Shown here: piece after piece, positions 25,635-34,944 of the stretch | Position numbering within the stretch: the first letter of the stretch is position 1 | Layout: each line of letters opens with the position of its first letter | NCBI GenBank assembly: GCA_963677415.2 | Contig: CAXXFJ010000013.1 | Location: 1 to 64,000, forward strand | Direction: 5' to 3' | From: JAQUTK01 sp963677415 | Lineage (GTDB): Bacteria; Bacteroidota; Bacteroidia; Bacteroidales; JAQUTK01 | DNA length: 64,000 nucleotides | Program-made: the position numbers and the translations under genes | The notes under the pieces: model-generated | What the model was told of the DNA's origin: nothing | Databases searched by the model: none | Seen by the model: the letters and a program-made list of their open reading frames with translations, nothing else

Positions 25635-28600
25635 ATGAATTTTATAATTAAGAATAAGATAGGCATTTGCATGCTGTTTATAGCACTATCCCTCATGGGT
25701 TATGTGTCTTTTAAACAACTTCCGGTAGAAATGCTGCCCAATGCAGAGCTTCCTATGCTTTACATCCAGGTCTCCTCGAGCAGTGATATTAATCCAAACT
25801 ATTTGGAATCGCAAGTGATTATTCCGATAGAAGGAGCTGTCAGCACAATCGAAGGAATCGAGTCTCTGGAATCTTCAGCAGGATCCCGATCAGGATCGGT
25901 ACAGGTTGATTTCAATAAGAGTGTCAACCTGAAATACACCACCTTAAAGGTTCAGCAGAAGATCAATGAGCTTCTGCCTGATCTTCCAGAGGGAATCAAC
26001 GTCAGTGTTCAAAAGGTCAATGTATCAGGGGTTAGTAATAACTTCATGACCCTCCAGGTACGAGGTTCAGGCGGTGTAGATCGAATCCGTGCTCTTGTTG
26101 ATGAGTTTTTAAAACCTAAACTTGAAAATGTAGATGGTGTTGCTGCTGTCAATATTTATGGTGGACGAGCCAAAACGATTGAGATCCGTGTAAACAAAGA
26201 AGCACTTGAAGCTCTTAATATTACCTCTTCACAAATCAGTTCGGCGCTAAACCAATACAATCAGCAGCGCACCTTCCTGGGTTATATAAATGAACCTGAT
26301 TTGCGCTATTACGTTCATCTGGATGCAAACTATGGACACATCTCCGAAATTGAGAACGTTATTGTTGCAAAAGGTCCTATCTACTTGAAAGACATTGCAA
26401 AGATTTCGTTCGATCTAAAGGAGGAAGTAACTCTGAGCCGTGTAAATGGGAAAGAAGCTATCTCTGTATCGCTTGTCAATGAAGCACAAGTAAATCTTAT
26501 TGAGTTATCCGAACGTACCCGAAAAGAAATTGATCGGCTCAATGAAGAATACAAGGGAGATGACATCCAGATGGTCGTTCAGACAGATTCTGCTGAAGAA
26601 ATCTCTCAAAATATAGATCAAATTGTCAGTATGGCTATTTCTGGCGGATTATTGGCTATTCTGGTACTCTGGTTCTTTCTTCGTAACATTCGTTTGGTGA
26701 CATTCATCGCTTTATCCATTCCTATTTCAGTGCTTTCTGCATTCAATCTATTTTACGCTTTTGGGATTACTATCAACAGTTTGACTTTGATTGGTATTGC
26801 CCTGGCTATAGGAATGCTACTCGATAATAGTGTCGTTGTGCTTGAAAATATCTATCGACTCTCTTCTCGCGGTTTCCCCCCGGAGAAAGCCGTTATTCAG
26901 GGCACCAAAGAAGTATGGCGTTCCATTTTTGCATCGACTCTCACCACCATCACAGTCTTCCTCCCCTTCGTCTTTTCAGATGAAGTTCTGATACGTCTGT
27001 TAGGTGAACATATCGGTATCTCAATCATCTCGACCCTCGCCTTCTCGCTTCTGGTTGCTTTGATTTTCATCCCGATGACGACATATGTAATTTTGAAAAG
27101 CAAGAAAGGGAAAAGTGTTTTCTATGAAAGTATTTCCATTAACGAAAGGCCGGTTCAAATTTATACTGTCATATTGAAAACCAGTCTACGTAATCCTGGA
27201 TATACGATTACCGGTGCTGTAGTTGCTCTCATTTGTACTTTAATGCTAGCATTATCCATCAATAATGATTCTAACAGACAGGTAAGCAGTAACCGGATCA
27301 ACGCCACAATTACAATGCCTACTGGAAGCACATTGGAAAATACGGATAATTTTGTAAAATCACTGGAAGCACGTTTAGATAGTTTCCCTGAAAAAGAAGA
27401 TGTAACTTGCCGGATCCAGGAAGAAGAAGCATCAATCAGTATCACTCTTCTTGACGATTATGAAAAGATAGCAGGTCGCTCTATATCTACCATTCTTACT
27501 GATGTAAGAAAACGGATGAATATAAATGAAAACATATATATAACTGTATCTGCAGGGAGCAGTGGGAACTCTGGTAATAGTGCATCCGCTGCTTTGAATG
27601 GATTTATGAGTCTCTTGGGTATTGGCGACAACTCCGAAAAAATCATTGTCAAAGGTTCAGACTATGAAACAATGGTTCTTGTTGCAAATGACCTTAGATA
27701 CTATATCCAACAGATGGAGTTTATTGCTTCGAGCAACACTACCTTCAGTGGAAGACAACGAGAGATACAACTCGGTTTTGATCCAATTCTTCTTTCATCT
27801 TATGATATCTCCCGGCAAAACATAACTTCCGGGTTAAGTTCTATGAACAAAGAGTTGAGCACTGGGACAACGCTTAAACTTGGTGAAGATGAATATGATA
27901 TTGTTATCAAGGATGACTTAACAGAAGAAGAGGAAGAAAAACTGGCACAGCAACGAAACAAAACTGTTGATGACTTGCGTCAGGTTATGATACCGGATGC
28001 TAATAGCGGACTCCATCAACTTCAACAGATTGCCTCCGTGAAATATTCGCGTGGTACAGCTGAAGTTAAACGCGTGAACAGGGATAGGGAAATCACAATC
28101 TCATATACTATTACTCAGAGCGAAGACCTACCTAAAGATGTTCTTGAAGGATATCAGTCACAGGTGGACCAGTTAGTCGAAGACTACAATCTCCCCCCCG
28201 GCATAGCTCTTCAGGTAGATCGTGAAAAAGATTCGATGGTCGAATTCAAGTTTCTCATTTTTGCATCTTTGATTTTGATTTTCATGATTCTAGCATCTGT
28301 CTTTGAATCAGTAATCACTCCATTCGTCCTAATGTTTTCTATTCCTCTCGCAGCTATCGGTTCTCTGCTTGCTTTGATTATCACCGGAAACAGTTTGCTG
28401 AATGCTAACACAATGATTGGGTTCTTAATCTTACTTGGAGTCGTTGTCAATAATGGTATTATTCTGATTGACTACGCCAATATATTGCGAAAGAGAGGCT
28501 ATACCCGAAACAGGGCCATGATAACCAGTGGATTTGCAAGAATGCGTCCAATCCTGATCACCTCCATCACTACAATTATTGCCTTGTTACCTATGGCTAT

Positions 28601-30332
28601 GGGTGATAATCAGTATGCTGGAGCCATCGGAGCTCCCTTCGCAATAACAGTGATTGGTGGACTCTCCTTTTCGACATTGCTAACACTTGTACTGGTGCCT
28701 ACAGTTTATGTTTCAATGGAAAATATTATAAAATGGTATCGGGAACTAAACCATGCGATACATGCATTGCACCTCGTACTTTTTATTTCGGGTGTCTTTT
28801 ATATCTGGATACGCATTGATGGCATCTTCTATCAGTTGCTCAATTTCATGCTTCTAGTCACTTTGATTCCTGGAGTAACCTATTTCATCAGAACAACAGT
28901 ACGATTGGCAAGTAAGAAAGTGATAGCTGATAACGAACCTATCGTTATCACGATTCGCAACTTGGTCAAGATTTACGATTGGCCTCACCTATTTGTACGT
29001 CAATGGGAAAGTGGAATCCGTCTGCGCGAGAGGTTAGGACTTGCTAAGAAGTACCAAAGTTTATTCGACTTCTCAAGTATTCTTTGGCAGGTGGTATTCT
29101 TTTCATATACAGGTTATATGGCAATCATATACCTCGAAAGTCTTACATGGATATTCATTCTATCAATAGTTACCTGCGCAGGAGTTCTTAAATTATGGAC
29201 AAAATTGCGTCAGTATCTCTACCATCTGTTCGGTCAAGGAAACAAGATTGTTCATTACGTGGATCGTATTTTCTATTACGGAATGCCTATTATTACAGTG
29301 TTTTTACTGTTCAAACGACTGGACAATACACCACTCTGCATCACAATCGGTATGATTTGGGCCTTAGGTATATTGATTCGACAGATATCCAATTACCTCT
29401 ATGACAACGAAATCAATGTAGAACGGTTGACCGGTAAGTTTGCCGGAACACGCCGCACATTTTATACGATCATCAAAAGCATCCCAATTATTGGGAAACG
29501 TCGTATACCGTTTAAAGCTCTACGAGGAGTCTCCTTTGAGATACAAACTGGTATGTTCGGCCTTCTTGGTCCTAACGGTGCCGGGAAATCGACTCTGATG
29601 CGGATTGTTACTGGTATTCTCGAGCAGAGTTACGGCACGATCTTGATAAATGGAATGGATACATTGAAGTACCGTGAAGAGTTACAAAGTCTGATTGGCT
29701 TCTTGCCTCAAGAGTTTGGTACTTATGAAAGCATGTCCGCTTGGGACTACCTTGAATATCAGGGAATCCTGAAAGGTCTCATGGATTCTAAGGTTCGTAC
29801 CGAAAGACTTGAGTACGTACTCAAAGCTGTTCATATGTACGAAAAACGCGATGCAAAGATTAGTTCCTTCTCCGGTGGTATGAAGCAACGTATTGGTATT
29901 GCTCTCATCCTGCTTCACTTGCCACGTATTCTAGTGGTCGATGAACCTACTGCCGGACTGGACCCACGCGAACGTATCCGATTCCGTAATCTGCTCGTCG
30001 AACTGAGCCGCGATCGTATCGTAATCTTCTCAACGCACATCATTGAAGACATCGCCAGTAGTTGTAACCAAGTAGCTGTTATAAACAAAGGGGAATTGAA
30101 ATACTATGGAAAACCAACTGATATGATTTATTTGGCACATAATAAAGTGTGGACATTCGACATTACTCCTGAAGCTTTTGAGAATCTCGATCCGAGACTG
30201 ATCGTCAATCATATGCAAGATGGCAATATGCTTAATGTACGTTACATCTCTACAGAATGCCCTCTTCCGAATGCAGTACGTGCCGAACCTAATTTGGAAG
30301 ATGCTTATCTCTGTTTATTAAAGAACTTATAA
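25635..30332 (+). CDS. RND efflux pump fused to a C-terminal ABC ATPase (hybrid transporter)
   Basis: This is a continuous 1565-residue frame. Residues about 1-1030 form a full RND protein: 12 membrane segments, two periplasmic loops, TM4 GMLLDNSVVVLENIYR with Asp397-Asn398, TM10 GVVVNNGIILID with Asn939-Asn940. Residues about 1030-1280 add several hydrophobic segments separated by basic loops. Residues about 1280-1565 are a complete ABC ATPase: Walker A GPNGAGKST at 1312-1320, Q-loop FLPQEFGT, signature FSGGMKQRIGIAL, Walker B ILVVDEPTAGLDP, H-loop STHII, and the accessory end PNLEDAYLCLL. All catalytic motifs are intact. The ATPase is paralogous to the operon's first gene, and the next gene is an ABC-2 permease lacking its own ATPase. 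I know of no characterised RND-ABC fusion. Confidence 0.93.
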   Translation: MNFIIKNKIGICMLFIALSLMGYVSFKQLPVEMLPNAELPMLYIQVSSSSDINPNYLESQVIIPIEGAVSTIEGIESLESSAGSRSGSVQVDFNKSVNLKYTTLKVQQKINELLPDLPEGINVSVQKVNVSGVSNNFMTLQVRGSGGVDRIRALVDEFLKPKLENVDGVAAVNIYGGRAKTIEIRVNKEALEALNITSSQISSALNQYNQQRTFLGYINEPDLRYYVHLDANYGHISEIENVIVAKGPIYLKDIAKISFDLKEEVTLSRVNGKEAISVSLVNEAQVNLIELSERTRKEIDRLNEEYKGDDIQMVVQTDSAEEISQNIDQIVSMAISGGLLAILVLWFFLRNIRLVTFIALSIPISVLSAFNLFYAFGITINSLTLIGIALAIGMLLDNSVVVLENIYRLSSRGFPPEKAVIQGTKEVWRSIFASTLTTITVFLPFVFSDEVLIRLLGEHIGISIISTLAFSLLVALIFIPMTTYVILKSKKGKSVFYESISINERPVQIYTVILKTSLRNPGYTITGAVVALICTLMLALSINNDSNRQVSSNRINATITMPTGSTLENTDNFVKSLEARLDSFPEKEDVTCRIQEEEASISITLLDDYEKIAGRSISTILTDVRKRMNINENIYITVSAGSSGNSGNSASAALNGFMSLLGIGDNSEKIIVKGSDYETMVLVANDLRYYIQQMEFIASSNTTFSGRQREIQLGFDPILLSSYDISRQNITSGLSSMNKELSTGTTLKLGEDEYDIVIKDDLTEEEEEKLAQQRNKTVDDLRQVMIPDANSGLHQLQQIASVKYSRGTAEVKRVNRDREITISYTITQSEDLPKDVLEGYQSQVDQLVEDYNLPPGIALQVDREKDSMVEFKFLIFASLILIFMILASVFESVITPFVLMFSIPLAAIGSLLALIITGNSLLNANTMIGFLILLGVVVNNGIILIDYANILRKRGYTRNRAMITSGFARMRPILITSITTIIALLPMAMGDNQYAGAIGAPFAITVIGGLSFSTLLTLVLVPTVYVSMENIIKWYRELNHAIHALHLVLFISGVFYIWIRIDGIFYQLLNFMLLVTLIPGVTYFIRTTVRLASKKVIADNEPIVITIRNLVKIYDWPHLFVRQWESGIRLRERLGLAKKYQSLFDFSSILWQVVFFSYTGYMAIIYLESLTWIFILSIVTCAGVLKLWTKLRQYLYHLFGQGNKIVHYVDRIFYYGMPIITVFLLFKRLDNTPLCITIGMIWALGILIRQISNYLYDNEINVERLTGKFAGTRRTFYTIIKSIPIIGKRRIPFKALRGVSFEIQTGMFGLLGPNGAGKSTLMRIVTGILEQSYGTILINGMDTLKYREELQSLIGFLPQEFGTYESMSAWDYLEYQGILKGLMDSKVRTERLEYVLKAVHMYEKRDAKISSFSGGMKQRIGIALILLHLPRILVVDEPTAGLDPRERIRFRNLLVELSRDRIVIFSTHIIEDIASSCNQVAVINKGELKYYGKPTDMIYLAHNKVWTFDITPEAFENLDPRLIVNHMQDGNMLNVRYISTECPLPNAVRAEPNLEDAYLCLLKNL

Positions 30333-30342
30333 CGAATCTGAT

Positions 30343-31053
30343 ATGAACCTTATACAAGTCACAAAAACGATAGGCAAATTAGCCACCTTCAACATGAAGA
30401 TTATCTTTGGGGGGAAGTTCCTCTGGTTTATGCTTACTGGATTCCTGCTATTCTGTTACCTGATGTTTCAGACAGCATGGGATGGCAATCTTCCAAGTGA
30501 AAGCATGATTTATGGACAGCTTTTTCTTCCTGCTCTGTTATTGATTTTCTATCCGGCTGTCTTCGGAATTCAAAATGATGCCGACCACCGGATACTAGAG
30601 ATTCTCTTCTGTATCCCCAATTATAAGTTCAAGGTCTGGTTCTTCCGTCTGGTAATGATTTACATCGAGATTTACTTCATCCTTGTTATTTATGCGGGTA
30701 CGGCCTATATTCTGCTCTATCCAGCCAATCCGTTTGAGATTGCGATGCAGCTGATGTTTCCCGTCCTGTTCATGGGCAATCTTGCATTCTTCTATTCCAC
30801 GTTGACCAGAAATGGTAATGCGACAGCTGTTCTGATAATTATCACAACGATAGTCTTGCTTTTCATGTCTAGTGCATTTTTTAATAACTCAATGTGGGAT
30901 ATATTTCTTAATCCCTTTGTAGTTCCAACAAATATTCATCCTGCCATCTGGGCTGAGACTCTTTTCGATAACCGTCTCTTTCTCTTTATCGGTAGTCTGA
31001 TCTTTATTATGTTAGGATTATATAACCTACAGAAACGTGAAAAGTTTATCTGA
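30343..31053 (+). CDS. Short ABC-2 type permease
   Basis: The product has 236 residues, nearly all membrane: about six hydrophobic segments, with FGIQNDADHRILEILFCIPN as the cytoplasmic coupling region, resembling the SEYLKRDKELDTSEVFYVRP region of the large permease in this operon. It lacks any periplasmic domain. It starts 10 bp after the RND-ABC fusion, whose C-terminal ATPase is its likely motor. It is the last gene before the terminator at 31087-31123. Confidence 0.85.
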   Translation: MNLIQVTKTIGKLATFNMKIIFGGKFLWFMLTGFLLFCYLMFQTAWDGNLPSESMIYGQLFLPALLLIFYPAVFGIQNDADHRILEILFCIPNYKFKVWFFRLVMIYIEIYFILVIYAGTAYILLYPANPFEIAMQLMFPVLFMGNLAFFYSTLTRNGNATAVLIIITTIVLLFMSSAFFNNSMWDIFLNPFVVPTNIHPAIWAETLFDNRLFLFIGSLIFIMLGLYNLQKREKFI

Positions 31054-31086
31054 CCCTTGATATTCAGAAGGCTCATCAGAGTAAAA

Positions 31087-31123
31087 AAAAAGAGGTTGTC
31101 TCACCAGGAGACAACCTCTTTTT
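31087..31123. terminator. Strong bidirectional terminator
   Basis: A perfect 16-bp stem (AAAAAGAGGTTGTCTC / GAGACAACCTCTTTTT) with a 5-nt loop ACCAG lies between the convergent ABC/RND operon and the DUF5606 gene. T-runs occur on both strands. Confidence 0.95.
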
Positions 31124-31141
31124 GTATTGAAAAGGATGCTA

Positions 31142-31675
31142 TTATTTATCTTTACTTGTTTTTCTTATCGTGCTCACCTTTACATTCGCAGGTTTAGCAG
31201 CTTTCACTTTTACATTCGCAGGTTTAGCAACAGGAGCCTCTTTAGTAGAAGTCTCATTCAATGCCACCTCTTCAGTCGAAGGTTCTTCAACTATTTCAAA
31301 ATCTATATTCTTCTCCATAAGAAGATTATACCAGCCAATTAGTTTTTTGATATCAGAAGGATAAACTCGTACCCGATCAAAATCAGGAAGCACTTCACTT
31401 AAAAACATCTTCAAATCATCATTGGAGGCCTTTGAAGAAATGGAAACCTGAGCTCCGTTCTCTTTTGCTTTAATAGCTGTCAATACATTACGAAGTGGCT
31501 CCTCACCTTCTTCTTTAAAGATAGCAATATCTCCCAGTGAAACAATTTTTTCATTGGAATAAGCCGGCTGACGAGATCCCGTCAAAAGAGATTCCACAAT
31601 AATCATATTTTTCCCACGGGAAACCAACCGGAACAATCCGGGCTTACCGGATATCGATAAAATCTTCTTGAGCAT
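31142..31675 (-). CDS. DUF5606-family protein
   Basis: The product has 177 residues. The N-terminal ~125 residues match the Bacteroidetes-specific DUF5606 pattern: MLKKILSISGKPGLFRLVSR, then VSLGDIAIFKEEGEEPL and VYPSDIKKLIGWYNLL. The structure suggests a small beta domain followed by a helical domain; the function is unknown and it has no signal peptide, so it is cytosolic. The C-terminal tail (about 130-177) is low-complexity and basic with a repeated unit AKPANVKV, present twice. Gene order gives no clue to its role: it stands alone between the efflux operon and tamL. Confidence 0.85.
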   Translation of the reverse strand: MLKKILSISGKPGLFRLVSRGKNMIIVESLLTGSRQPAYSNEKIVSLGDIAIFKEEGEEPLRNVLTAIKAKENGAQVSISSKASNDDLKMFLSEVLPDFDRVRVYPSDIKKLIGWYNLLMEKNIDFEIVEEPSTEEVALNETSTKEAPVAKPANVKVKAAKPANVKVSTIRKTSKDK

Positions 31676-31722
31676 AACTATTTTAAATATTTAAAAATTA
31701 CTAGTGATAGTCTTAAGTGAGA

Positions 31723-31730
31723 CAAATGTA
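31723..31730 (-). promoter_or_regulatory. -7 box for the DUF5606 gene
   Basis: Minus-strand TACATTTG matches TAnnTTTG about 48 nt upstream of the start codon. No -33 box is seen. Confidence 0.45.
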
Positions 31731-31805
31731 CAAAGAGAGTGTGACATTTCCGCTGTTCAGAATAAAAATATTGAATTTTTCTTGTAAAACTATTGTATCA
31801 AAGAA

Positions 31806-34130
31806 TCAGAAAGGATAGCCAATTGCAAAATGAATCGCCATATCACGGTTTATTTTAGGACTGATCATTGGCCATCTTATAGCTCCATCTGCCGGATTAT
31901 AGGCTTTCATTCCAAAGTCAAGACGAAGAAGGAAGAAGTTAAAATCAAGGCGCATCCCTAACCCATATGCCCCAGCTAGTTCTTTATAAAAATTATTCAG
32001 TTCAAACTTTCCACCCGGTTGTTCTGCATATTCGCGCACTGTCCAGATATTTCCCATGTCAATAAAAGCAGCTATTTGAAGTTTCCATACTAATTTACTA
32101 CGATACTCAATATTTGCATCCAGTTTGATATCACCAGACTGGTTCACATAATCTATCTGCCTTGAAGTACCGGAATACCGTCCAGGACCCAGAGACCTTA
32201 CAGACCAACCTCTCACACTGTTTGCTCCTCCAGAGAAGAAACGTTCTTCAAACGGTACAACGTCTGAATTCCCATACGGCGCAGCTACTCCTGCATCTAC
32301 ATGTAATGCAAAAGAGTTTTTATCATCAATATAGTATTGTTTGGAAAAATCAAAATACCCTTTGACATACTGCTCATAACGTATATTAAACAATGTATAA
32401 TAGTCCTCCTTCTGATCAAAATTAAATGCCTTTGAAGCTAGCCATAACATATTACCTGCTGTTTCTACCGATGCCCTTACAGAATGAACATTGCGGTTCT
32501 TTATCCCCGGCAATAAACTTGAATAAGAAAAACTCAAGCCACTCCGCATGATCATATGGCTCTGGTAACTGTATTTGAGGTAGGAATTATTACTGAGAAA
32601 CTCTTTCTCAAAATCACTTGAGACCCAAGGTAAATACACATAACTCAGATCAACCAAGTCAAAAACATAACGCGACTTTTGCTTTCTATTCCACTTATAC
32701 GAGAATGCAGAAGAAGCAACCGTGCGTTCAAACTCTGGTCTGGATTGTACTCCGTAGGCAAGTGATACCTCTGTAGAAGCTTTCAAACTCCGTTTAAAAT
32801 TCTTATCCAAAAAAGGAAACAAAATTTTCGGGTATGTCACTGAGGTTTCAGCTCCCAATTCATAATAATATTTATCAAATAAAGCGGTCACATTTCCACC
32901 CACAGATTCAAAAGCCCCACGCACTTTAAAATTAAAGGTTTCTGAGCCTCGAAAAATATTGCGGTGCTGATAATTCACACTTCCGGCAAAACCCAAGTCG
33001 CCTGAAGTATTTGTTCCTTCCAGATTGGTAGTAAACGACTGTGAAGGAGAAAAAGCCAAAAAGATAATACAATCCAAAATACCTCCTTCTCGCTCCACAA
33101 AGCGAATATTCGCCGACTTCATTGCAGACAAAGCTGTTAGAGACGTATATGTCTGAGTCACCAAGTGTTCGTTGTATATACTGCCGGGCACAATATAGCA
33201 ATTATCACGGAGCAGATCAGGCTTAACATCTTTATTTCCTATATCATATACCAGTAGCTCTTTATAGGAATAGGACCCTTTTCGTAAAAATTCCAGTCCC
33301 TCCTCACTCAGATATTCGCTTCCGTCATTGTGAAGAGGATCAAAGTTTGTCACAACAAACACATTGCCCACCTTATAACGCTGATGATAACTTTCCGGTT
33401 TTGCAATTAAAGTATCCGGACGCGTACTCGTTTCCCCAGGAGCACGAATATAAGCCTTCAAATCAACCTCGTGTGTCTTGTATGTACTATCCGCTATAAA
33501 ATAAAGAGATTCTTTAGTCAGACGGTAATAGCCTCTTTGACGAAGATAAGAGGCTACCTCCTCTCGAAATCCATCAAGAGCTTCACTGTCAAAAAGCATT
33601 CCCTTATTAATTTTCAGAATAGCGGTATCCTTGCCAATCTCCTTCTGTATAGAATCATCCCGAATAACCAATGAAAAATTACGTACCCGGTATGGATTGT
33701 TCAGATTTACCTGATAGTTTACATTCGCTTTTTTCTTTTTGAAAGAAGTTTGCACATCTACCGAAGCATGAATATATCCCTTATTAGAAAGAGCTTTTTC
33801 CATCTTGAATGCCACAATCTGACTCTCTTGATCCTTGTAAATTACAGGGGCATCCCCAGCTCTGCGTAATTGCCTGTTAAGCCATTTCGTAGTATCCTTA
33901 CCGGCCATATTATACAAATGAAGCTGCACCCGCCAGATACCAAACAATTTAAAGTTGGGTTTGGGACGGATAAAAGTTTTGAGACTCTCTGCATCCACAC
34001 CTTTCCCCTCTACTTTCACGGTAACGCGATTCAAGAGATATGAGCCATCGGGTACCTTTTGGGTAAGACGACAGGAAGGAAGCACCATAAGGCCACAAAG
34101 AAGAAAACTAACTAAATACTTTTTGAGCAT
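31806..34130 (-). CDS. tamL: TamL, BamA/TamA-family outer-membrane lipoprotein
   Basis: The start is set at 34130 (MLKKYLVSFLLCGLMVLPSC), giving a signal peptide and lipobox LPSC; a start 18 codons upstream would bury the signal. The product has 774 residues. Periplasmic POTRA-like domains (about 25-390) are followed by an Omp85 barrel with FFSGGANSVRGWSVRSLGPG (the conserved VRGW/LGPG motif of lid loop 6) and IAAFIDMGNIW. It ends in Phe (AIGYPF), as barrel proteins do. In Bacteroidetes a lipidated TamA homologue, TamL, works with TamB in moving proteins or lipids to the outer membrane; tamB is about 24 kb away in this window. Confidence 0.9.
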   Translation of the reverse strand: MLKKYLVSFLLCGLMVLPSCRLTQKVPDGSYLLNRVTVKVEGKGVDAESLKTFIRPKPNFKLFGIWRVQLHLYNMAGKDTTKWLNRQLRRAGDAPVIYKDQESQIVAFKMEKALSNKGYIHASVDVQTSFKKKKANVNYQVNLNNPYRVRNFSLVIRDDSIQKEIGKDTAILKINKGMLFDSEALDGFREEVASYLRQRGYYRLTKESLYFIADSTYKTHEVDLKAYIRAPGETSTRPDTLIAKPESYHQRYKVGNVFVVTNFDPLHNDGSEYLSEEGLEFLRKGSYSYKELLVYDIGNKDVKPDLLRDNCYIVPGSIYNEHLVTQTYTSLTALSAMKSANIRFVEREGGILDCIIFLAFSPSQSFTTNLEGTNTSGDLGFAGSVNYQHRNIFRGSETFNFKVRGAFESVGGNVTALFDKYYYELGAETSVTYPKILFPFLDKNFKRSLKASTEVSLAYGVQSRPEFERTVASSAFSYKWNRKQKSRYVFDLVDLSYVYLPWVSSDFEKEFLSNNSYLKYSYQSHMIMRSGLSFSYSSLLPGIKNRNVHSVRASVETAGNMLWLASKAFNFDQKEDYYTLFNIRYEQYVKGYFDFSKQYYIDDKNSFALHVDAGVAAPYGNSDVVPFEERFFSGGANSVRGWSVRSLGPGRYSGTSRQIDYVNQSGDIKLDANIEYRSKLVWKLQIAAFIDMGNIWTVREYAEQPGGKFELNNFYKELAGAYGLGMRLDFNFFLLRLDFGMKAYNPADGAIRWPMISPKINRDMAIHFAIGYPF

Positions 34131-34157
34131 AAATGGCGATGTAAATGCAAATTGATG

Positions 34158-34180
34158 ATTATCTTTACCGCAAAGATAAT
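34158..34180. promoter_or_regulatory. Face-to-face -7 boxes for tamL and the TrmH gene
   Basis: A perfect inverted repeat with 9-bp arms (ATTATCTTT / AAAGATAAT, 5-nt centre) holds a minus-strand TATCTTTG (34171-34178, for tamL) and a near-match plus-strand TATCTTTA (34160-34167, for trmH). The two starts would lie within a few bases of each other, facing opposite ways. Confidence 0.5.
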
Positions 34181-34186
34181 TCAATT

Positions 34187-34936
34187 ATGCTTAGTAAAAA
34201 TAAAATAAAACTGATAAAGTCTCTGGATGATAAGAAAATCCGTCAGCAAGAGTCTCTTTTCTTAGCTGAAGGATCGAAAACGGTTAGTGACTGTCTTTCT
34301 TCTTTTTCCTGTGAACTCCTTCTTGCCACTCCCGAATGGTTATCTCTGCATCCTGGAGTCAAAGCCAGGGAGATTATTGAAGCCTCTCACGAAGAAATCA
34401 GTCGTGCCAGTCTACTTAAATCACCTCAGGATGTGCTTGCTGTTTTTCGTCAGACCACAACTTCCATCCCAGACGAAAAGACACTAAAGGATAAACTCTC
34501 CCTGGCACTGGATAAAGTGCAAGATCCTGGCAATCTCGGCACAATCATCCGTATTGCAGACTGGTTTGGCATTACTGATCTATTCTGTTCACCTGACACT
34601 GCAGATCTCTATAATCCCAAGGTAGTACAAGCGACAATGGGTGCCCTCTCACGCGTGGCAGTTCATTATCTTCCTCTGAAATCTTTTCTTGAAAGTCTGA
34701 AGGAAACACCTATTTTCGGCACCTTTCTGGATGGAGAAACAATATACAGTACTCCATGCAGTAGCAATGGGATTATCCTGATGGGAAACGAAGGGAATGG
34801 AATCAGTAGCGAACTGGAGCAAGTAGTAACTCATCGTCTGTTCATTCCCAGCTATCCACCGGAACGTCCCACTTCCGAATCATTGAATGTTGCTATAGCT
34901 ACTGCTATACTCTGCGCGGAATTCAGACGGCCGTAA
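34187..34936 (+). CDS. TrmH/SpoU-family RNA 2'-O-ribose methyltransferase
   Basis: The start at 34187 (MLSKNKIKLIKSLDDKK) gives 249 residues and leaves room for a leader; a start at 34145 would overlap the promoter. The N-terminal RNA-binding domain (about 1-95, RQQESLFLAEGSKTV) is followed by the SPOUT knot with three motifs: LDKVQDPGNLGTIIRIADWF, LMGNEGNGIS, and IPSYPPERPTSESLNVAIAT. It would methylate rRNA or tRNA 2'-hydroxyls using SAM; the target is not predictable. It is divergent to tamL and convergent to the M24 peptidase gene (8 bp apart). Confidence 0.92.
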   Translation: MLSKNKIKLIKSLDDKKIRQQESLFLAEGSKTVSDCLSSFSCELLLATPEWLSLHPGVKAREIIEASHEEISRASLLKSPQDVLAVFRQTTTSIPDEKTLKDKLSLALDKVQDPGNLGTIIRIADWFGITDLFCSPDTADLYNPKVVQATMGALSRVAVHYLPLKSFLESLKETPIFGTFLDGETIYSTPCSSNGIILMGNEGNGISSELEQVVTHRLFIPSYPPERPTSESLNVAIATAILCAEFRRP

Positions 34937-34944
34937 TTCTCTTA

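Noticed and set aside
34131..34184. Longer TamL start at 34184
   Set aside because: It would place 18 polar residues ahead of a clear lipoprotein signal and overlaps the promoter repeat.
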